Of a stretch of DNA of 64,000 nucleotides, positions 59,653 through 64,000 are shown piece after piece; position 1 is the first letter of the stretch, and every line of letters begins with the position of its first letter. The notes under the pieces are model-generated. The model was given only the letters and a program-made list of their open reading frames with translations, was not told the DNA's origin and made no database searches. The translations under genes were made by a program, and so were the position numbers. The stretch is taken from positions 4,030,001 to 4,094,000 of the forward strand of contig NZ_CP032084.1 of NCBI RefSeq assembly GCF_003600685.1, read 5' to 3'. The stretch is from Achromobacter sp. B7. GTDB lineage: Bacteria; Pseudomonadota; Gammaproteobacteria; Burkholderiales; Burkholderiaceae_B.

Positions 59653-61364
59653 GCGACGCTCACGTGAAGCCGGGCGCGGCAGAGATGGGCCTGGGCGGTG
59701 ATACGCCGCTGCCGGTCGACGTCGCCATCGTGGGCGGCGGCTCGGTCGCCGTCAGCTTCCTGTATCAGTTGCTGTTGTCATGGCAAGCGCAAGGCGTGCC
59801 GTGCCCGCTGGCGGCGTCGCGATCCGTATCGCTGACCGTGTCGCTATTCGAACCGCAAGCGGAGCCCGGCCCCGGCGGCGCCTATCAGGAAGACCTGCCC
59901 AGCAATCTGTTGAACATCCCCGCAGGCAATATGTCGGCGCGGGCGGATCATCGCCTGGACTTTGTCGAGTGGCTGCGCGCGCAGGACCCCGCCTGGCTGC
60001 GTGGATATGGCGTGACCGATATTCAGCCCTCCGACTTTCTTCCCCGCCCGCTGTTCGGCGCCTATCTGCGCGCGGTCTACGCGCGCTGTCGGGACCTTGC
60101 GCACGCACTGGGCATCGCGCTGGCTCATGTACCCTGCCGCGTGCGGCGCGTGTCGCCGCTGCCGGACGGCACGGTGCACGTCGAGCCCGACGGTGCGCCC
60201 CCGTGCGTGGCCCGTTATGCCGTCCTGTGCAATGGCAACTTGCCGTCGCAAGCCTTCCCCGCGCTGCACGACGCGCCGGGCTATTTCAACAGCCCCTACC
60301 CCGTGGCTGATCTGGCGGCCCGGATCGCACCCGATGCGTCCGTCTGCATCATCGGCACCAGCCTCAGCGCGGTGGACGCGGTGGCGGCCTTGCAGCAAGC
60401 AGGCCATCGCGGCCCGCTGTTGTGCGTGTCGCGCAATGGCCGGTTGCCATCGGTGCGCAGCCCGCACAACCAGCCCCCGACGGCGCTGCGCCACCTTAGC
60501 CGTGAAGGCGCCGTGGCGCTTGCCAGGCGGCACGGCGGCGCCTTATCGCTAGAGGTCATTGCGCAGGCTTTGCAAGATGAAGTGCGGGCCATGGGCGGCG
60601 CGTTGGACGCCGACGAGATCTTCGGCCTGGCCACCGACGCGGTGCGCGCCCTGGACGACGAGATACGCCGGTCGTCGCAAGCCGCGCGCCCCTGGCAGGC
60701 CGTGGCCGCCGCCACCAATGCAGCGGTGGACGAAATATGGCGCCTGCTGCCCGACACGGAACGCCACCGCTTTCAATCGCGCTGGCGCGCGCTGTGGATG
60801 GCACGCCGCGCCACCTTCCCCATGCGCAACGCCTTGAAGCTGCAAGCGCTGTTCAAGACGGGTCAGTTGCAAGTGCGCGCGGGCTTCGTGGACAGCCGCC
60901 ATGACGCAGGCACCGGTCAGTTCCATACCCGGCTAAGCATGCCGGACGGCAACGCCGAGCATCGCAGCGACGCCCTCATCAACGCCACCAGTTTTTCGGT
61001 GGACGTGGCGCGCACCGACGATGCGCTGGTGGCCGGCTTGCTACGCGACGGCCACGCGGTGTCGGACCCGTTTGGCGGACTGGCGCTGGACTTCGACACG
61101 GGCTGCGTCAGGAACGCGCAGGGTGCGGTGTGGGAACAGGTGTCGGTATTGGGCAGCCTTGCCGGCGGCACGTATTTCTGGACCACGTCCATGGATGTGA
61201 ATGCGCGGCTGGCGTGCGACCAGGCCGTGCGCATCGCCACGGCGCTGTCGCCGCGCACGGATGCTACTGATCCAGATAACCTCGCCGGTAGCCCATCCCT
61301 TGCGAAATGGACTGCGCACAGGCCGACACATCCGGCGCCAGCTGCTTCATCCTGGCCGCGCTAA
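59649..61364 (+). CDS. FAD/NAD(P)-binding oxidoreductase-like protein
   Basis: A 571-residue protein of the FAD-NAD(P)-binding group (NAD_binding_9-like). The first dinucleotide fold is VDVAIVGGGSVAVSFLYQLL (about 22-41), followed by GPGGAYQEDLPSNLLNIPAG. A second is SVCIIGTSLSAVDAVAALQQ. The tail has SDALINATSFSVDVA and GSLAGGTYFWTTSMDVNARL, typical of the closing FAD contact. The start at 59649 overlaps the Bug receptor stop. The reaction is unknown; it may oxidise or hydroxylate the pathway acid before CoA activation. Its last 101 bp overlap the convergent IclR gene, which is unusual. Confidence 0.82.
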   Translation: MSDAHVKPGAAEMGLGGDTPLPVDVAIVGGGSVAVSFLYQLLLSWQAQGVPCPLAASRSVSLTVSLFEPQAEPGPGGAYQEDLPSNLLNIPAGNMSARADHRLDFVEWLRAQDPAWLRGYGVTDIQPSDFLPRPLFGAYLRAVYARCRDLAHALGIALAHVPCRVRRVSPLPDGTVHVEPDGAPPCVARYAVLCNGNLPSQAFPALHDAPGYFNSPYPVADLAARIAPDASVCIIGTSLSAVDAVAALQQAGHRGPLLCVSRNGRLPSVRSPHNQPPTALRHLSREGAVALARRHGGALSLEVIAQALQDEVRAMGGALDADEIFGLATDAVRALDDEIRRSSQAARPWQAVAAATNAAVDEIWRLLPDTERHRFQSRWRALWMARRATFPMRNALKLQALFKTGQLQVRAGFVDSRHDAGTGQFHTRLSMPDGNAEHRSDALINATSFSVDVARTDDALVAGLLRDGHAVSDPFGGLALDFDTGCVRNAQGAVWEQVSVLGSLAGGTYFWTTSMDVNARLACDQAVRIATALSPRTDATDPDNLAGSPSLAKWTAHRPTHPAPAASSWPR

Positions 61365-62028
61365 GGCGGTCAAGCGGGCCGGAGATGCCCACCGCCGCCA
61401 CCGCCTGGTCCAGGCTGTTGAACAGGGTCACGGCCAGGCCGCCCACGCCCTCGCGCCATTCGCCGCGGTTCACGGCATAGCCGGCGCGCGCGATCTTGCG
61501 CAGTTCGTCTTTCAGCAGGGGCATGGAAACAATGGTCGACGGCGTGTGGCGCACCAATTGCTCGGCATAGCGCTCGACATAGCCTTCGGGCTGATAGGCC
61601 AGCAGCGCCTTGCCCGTGGCCACCGCATAGGCGGGCGCGCGGCCGCCCACCATGGAATATGCGCGTATCGGTTGCGGGCTGTCGATCTTGTCCACGTAGA
61701 CCACATCGAATCCGTCCAGCACCGACAGATGCACCGTCTCGCCCGTCTGGTCCGCCAGCGTGCGCATGAACGGCGCGGCCAGCTTGCGTACATCCAGCTG
61801 GGCAAGCTGGCGCGCGGCCAATTCAAACAGGCGCACCGCGCCACGGTAGCCACCGCCGTCGTCGTCCTTGATGACGTAGCCGGCGTGGATCAACGTTTGC
61901 AGCGTGCGATGCGTGTTGCTGCGCGTGAGCCCGACCCGCGCGGCCAGGGCGTCGATGGTGCGCGGCGGATTGTCCACGTCGGTCACCGCTTCCAATACCA
62001 TCAGGCCCTTGAGCAGCGTCTTGTCCAT
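61264..62028 (-). CDS. IclR-family transcriptional regulator
   Basis: A 254-residue IclR regulator. The N-terminal wHTH reads GLMVLEAVTDVDNPPRTIDA, LAARVGLTRSNTHRTLQTLI, HAGYVIKDDDGGGYRGAVRL. The effector domain includes GETVHLSVLDGFDVVYVDKI, ATGKALLAYQPEGYVERYAE and GYAVNRGEWREGVGGLAVTL with AVAAVGISGPLDRLSAARM. It closes the CoA-ester locus. A TCCTA-N5-TAGGA palindrome lies 10-24 bp upstream of its start and recurs in the divergent promoter region 3.4 kb away. This supports autoregulation and control of the CaiB/Bug promoters by a pathway acid. Confidence 0.93.
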   Translation of the reverse strand: MDKTLLKGLMVLEAVTDVDNPPRTIDALAARVGLTRSNTHRTLQTLIHAGYVIKDDDGGGYRGAVRLFELAARQLAQLDVRKLAAPFMRTLADQTGETVHLSVLDGFDVVYVDKIDSPQPIRAYSMVGGRAPAYAVATGKALLAYQPEGYVERYAEQLVRHTPSTIVSMPLLKDELRKIARAGYAVNRGEWREGVGGLAVTLFNSLDQAVAAVGISGPLDRLSAARMKQLAPDVSACAQSISQGMGYRRGYLDQ

Positions 62029-62037
62029 CTTTGTATT

Positions 62038-62052
62038 TCCTAATATTTAGGA
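62038..62052. promoter_or_regulatory. IclR-type operator TCCTA-N5-TAGGA (autoregulatory)
   Basis: TCCTAATATTTAGGA is an inverted repeat with the same arms and spacing as the site at 58583-58597. It sits directly before the IclR start codon at 62028. Confidence 0.7.
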
Positions 62053-62107
62053 CGCGAACATAGCACGGGCAGCGGCCGCCGGACAACGTGCGTCACACCC
62101 GCCGCGC

Positions 62108-62734
62108 TCAGGCTTTCAACCCCGGGATGGTGGCGCGCACGGCGGCAGACCGGTCCCAAAGGTTCGGCAGGTTGGCCGAGGAATAGCCGGACACGAAAGG
62201 CTTGGGCTGCCCCGTCTGAGGCTCGTAGACATGGCGCGACACCGCGCCGATGTTGCCGCCGTACAGGTGCACGCTGATCGACACCTGGTCCGCGAACGCG
62301 TTCGACACGCGGTGGATGTCGCCCTGGGCGGGGTCCAGCCGTTCGATGTCGCCGGGCCGCAGGGTGGTGGGTTCGCCGGCGGTTTCGATGCTGCCGTCTG
62401 CGTGGCGCACGTAGCGTTGGTTGATTTCAGCGCCACGCAGCATGCCCACATAGCCCCACACTTCATGGTCGTGCACGGGCGTGGACTGGCCCGGGCCCCA
62501 CACAAAGCTGACCAGCGAAAAACGTTCCAAGGGGTCGCAGTGCAGCAGATATTGCTGGTAATACTGCGGATGCGGGGCGGTACAGGCCTCGGGCAGCCAG
62601 TCATCATGGCGCACCAGATCGGCAAACGCCTCTTGCAGGGCGGGCGTTTGCGCCAGGGAGTCGGCGCCGGCCAGGCGGGTGGCAGTGGCGATAAAGTGGC
62701 GAAGCCGGTCCAGACCGGCGGCGGATTCGGGCAT
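62108..62734 (-). CDS. mdo: Cysteine dioxygenase-type cupin, probably 3-mercaptopropionate dioxygenase
   Basis: A 208-residue thiol dioxygenase of the cupin fold. The iron-binding histidines are His88 and His90 (TPVHDHEVWGYVGML) and His141 (GDIHRVSN). The second-shell triad Ser-His-Tyr is present (VSISVHLYGG; Ser154, His156, Tyr158), at positions almost the same as in characterised bacterial 3-mercaptopropionate dioxygenases. The substrate-contacting Gln of that group may be Gln61. The start at 62734 has GGAG upstream; a longer frame to 62815 enters the tandem repeat and is rejected. The enzyme would oxidise 3-mercaptopropionate to its sulfinate. Cysteine as substrate cannot be fully excluded. 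Confidence 0.82.
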   Translation of the reverse strand: MPESAAGLDRLRHFIATATRLAGADSLAQTPALQEAFADLVRHDDWLPEACTAPHPQYYQQYLLHCDPLERFSLVSFVWGPGQSTPVHDHEVWGYVGMLRGAEINQRYVRHADGSIETAGEPTTLRPGDIERLDPAQGDIHRVSNAFADQVSISVHLYGGNIGAVSRHVYEPQTGQPKPFVSGYSSANLPNLWDRSAAVRATIPGLKA

Positions 62735-62811
62735 TGCGGGTCTCCAGTGCGGGAGGGGAAATCCCAGATGAGAAAAGCAGTATCCATCATTCGGGATGCT
62801 TGCGCACGCGC

Positions 62812-62900
62812 ACATTACGGGTACACATTACGGGTGCACATCGCCGGGGCACATCGCGGGTCCCATCTCGGGTGCCCATCACGGGTGCACATCACAGGGC
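62812..62900. repeat. Seven tandem 12-13 bp repeats between the cupin and sirtuin genes
   Basis: Successive units are variants of CACATTACGGGTG: CACATCGCCGGGG, CACATCGCGGGT, CCCATCTCGGGTG, CCCATCACGGGTG and CACATCACAGGG. The units abut without spacers. The block occupies much of the 224-bp divergent region and so may affect both promoters. Confidence 0.85.
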
Positions 62901-62958
62901 GAGCTTGACAGGCAGGCGCCCCCGCGCGCAGCGTATCGAACTGTCCTGAAGGTTTGAA

Positions 62959-63885
62959 ATGAAAAATACGCATCACGATATTCCGTCTGCCCTGATCGAG
63001 GCATTGCGCAACGCGCAGCGCGTCGTTGTATTCACGGGGGCCGGCGTGTCGGCGGAAAGCGGCATCGCGACGTTTCGCGATGCGTTGACCGGATTGTGGT
63101 CGCGCTTTGACGCGCAGGCGCTTGCCACGCCGCAAGCGTTTCGCGAGCATCCTGACATCGTGTGGGGCTGGTACGAGTGGCGCCGGGCGCAAGTGCTGCG
63201 CGCCGCGCCAAACGCCGCGCACTACGCCATCGCCGCGCTGCAACGCCACGTGCCCGCGCTGACGATCGTCACGCAGAACGTGGACGACCTGCACGAGCGC
63301 GCGGGGGCCACCAAAGTGGTGCATCTGCACGGCAGCCTGCACGCCCCACGCTGCTCGGCATGCGGCGCCCCACACGTTGTCGACGACGGCCCGGCAACGG
63401 TTAGCTCGGTAATCGGAACGCACGCCGAGGCCCATGCTGAGACCCATGCTGAGACCCGCGCTGGCAGCAATGCCGACACCTACGCCGACACCCACGCCGA
63501 CACCCACGCCGCCAGCAACGCCGACGAAGGCCGCCGCATTCCGCCGCCCGCCTGCACACAGTGCGGCGCCCCCGTGCGGCCCGGCGTGGTGTGGTTTGGC
63601 GAGAGCTTGCCGTCGGACGCCTGGAGCACGGCGTTGCATGCCGCGCAGCAATGCGACCTGCTGTTCAGTATCGGCACGTCGGCGCTGGTGTATCCCGCCG
63701 CCGAACTGCCGCAGCGCGCACTGGCCGCCGGCGCCACGGTCGTGCAGGTCAATCCCAACGCCACACCGCTGGACGCGCACGCGCACTGCAATCTGCATGG
63801 CGCCGCCGCCGACATCATGCCGCGCGTGCTGGCGGCCGCCTTCGATCAACGCGATGAAGGGTTAAAGGGCGATCACGCACCGTGA
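62959..63885 (+). CDS. Sir2-family NAD-dependent deacylase (class III, SIRT5/CobB-like) with an expanded insertion
   Basis: A 308-residue sirtuin with GAAGG 6 bp before the ATG. The NAD site is VVFTGAGVSAESGIATFRDA, TQNVDDLHERAG carries the QNxD motif, and the catalytic histidine is His124 (VHLHGS). Zinc ligands are Cys132/Cys135 (CSACG) and Cys199/Cys202 (CTQCG). Tyr72 and Arg75 (GWYEWRRAQV) match the class III acyl-pocket pair, so desuccinylase/demalonylase activity is likely. Between the two cysteine pairs lies an unusual repeat insertion (about residues 148-190, units like HAETHAETRA and ADTHADTH). Bacterial sirtuins are normally near 230-260 residues; the insertion accounts for the extra length. 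Confidence 0.92.
   Translation: MKNTHHDIPSALIEALRNAQRVVVFTGAGVSAESGIATFRDALTGLWSRFDAQALATPQAFREHPDIVWGWYEWRRAQVLRAAPNAAHYAIAALQRHVPALTIVTQNVDDLHERAGATKVVHLHGSLHAPRCSACGAPHVVDDGPATVSSVIGTHAEAHAETHAETRAGSNADTYADTHADTHAASNADEGRRIPPPACTQCGAPVRPGVVWFGESLPSDAWSTALHAAQQCDLLFSIGTSALVYPAAELPQRALAAGATVVQVNPNATPLDAHAHCNLHGAAADIMPRVLAAAFDQRDEGLKGDHAP
63400..63528. repeat. In-frame degenerate repeats in the zinc domain of the sirtuin gene
   Basis: 12-bp-type units such as GCTGAGACCCAT and GCCGACACCCAC recur in direct tandem and encode His-Ala-Glu-Thr / Ala-Asp-Thr-His. They sit exactly between the two zinc-binding cysteine pairs. Confidence 0.8.
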
Positions 63886-64000
63886 ACATTTGTGAAGATC
63901 TTTACGTCGAAGATCGAGTAGAAACGAACTAGCCACAACAGCCGAGGGGAAACCCCAAATCTCACCGTTTTGTCACCGGGCTACAGTGGCAAAAGTGGCT
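63886..64000. other. Intergenic tail of the window
   Basis: The last 115 bp hold no gene start that can be supported. A small hairpin GGGG-AAA-CCCC (63946-63956) and a direct repeat GAAGATC (63893 and 63910 area) are visible. It may be the promoter of a gene beyond the window. Confidence 0.4.

Noticed and set aside
58620..61364. Single 914-codon protein starting at 58620
   Set aside because: The frame upstream of 59649 overlaps the Bug receptor gene in another frame. The FAD motif begins only after the ATG at 59649, which overlaps the receptor stop.
62812..62900. Possible CRISPR array or iteron origin
   Set aside because: The period is 12-13 bp, units are degenerate and no replication or cas gene is nearby.

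Overview
The window is a high-GC chromosomal segment, very probably from a betaproteobacterium of the Alcaligenaceae (Achromobacter/Bordetella type). This is an inference from gene content: two Bug-type periplasmic receptors, large fatty-acid and CoA-ester catabolic clusters, an acid-sugar operon and a colanic-acid-like exopolysaccharide (EPS) locus. No rRNA, tRNA, CRISPR array, insertion sequence or prophage was recognised.

Layout. (1) 1-16.7 kb: a Wzx/Wzy-type EPS locus. wza and a truncated wzc-type gene read leftward. Divergently, wcaJ, gmm, manC, a vanZ-like gene, gmd, fcl, wzx, four glycosyltransferases, wzy and wcaF read rightward to a strong intrinsic terminator. The nucleotide-sugar genes make GDP-mannose and GDP-L-fucose. 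(2) 16.8-20.8 kb: two LuxR-type regulators with degenerate receiver domains, and an unusual two-domain protein (formyltransferase-like fold plus GINT1-like propeller) in an AT-richer island. (3) 21.1-35.5 kb: a PsrA-like TetR regulator with a PsrA-type operator in front, then a 14-kb fatty-acid oxidation cluster: fadE, two thiolases, two trifunctional-type fusion enzymes in opposite domain order, fadL, a DUF4442 protein, a chalcone-isomerase-like protein and fadD. (4) 35.5-39.0 kb: a tandem-repeat block, a sulfatase/phosphonate-monoester-hydrolase-like enzyme with a Bug receptor, and a divergent MarR regulator. (5) 39.2-41.3 kb: a TonB-dependent siderophore receptor. (6) 41.4-45.8 kb: a probable D-threonate (four-carbon acid sugar) operon (permease, DUF1537 kinase, PdxA2, GntR) behind three GTAC palindromes. 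(7) 45.8-53.2 kb: a TetR regulator divergent from an outer membrane factor/HlyD/RbbA/ABC-2 permease efflux operon; the shared promoter region holds a perfect FNR-type box. (8) 53.2-62.0 kb: a CoA-ester catabolic locus. Acyl-CoA synthetase, two-subunit class I CoA-transferase, enoyl-CoA hydratase and CaiB-type CoA-transferase read leftward; a Bug receptor and an FAD/NAD(P) protein read rightward; an IclR regulator sits at the far end. Two TCCTA-N5-TAGGA operators link the IclR gene to the divergent promoter region. (9) 62.1-64 kb: a 3-mercaptopropionate dioxygenase-like cupin, a 12-13 bp tandem repeat and a class III sirtuin with an expanded repeat insertion.

The strongest leads are the IclR/CoA-transferase locus with its shared operator, the FMT-GINT two-domain protein next to pseudo-receiver regulators, the FNR box before the RbbA-type efflux operon, the GTAC operator array, and several in-frame simple-repeat expansions inside enzyme linkers.
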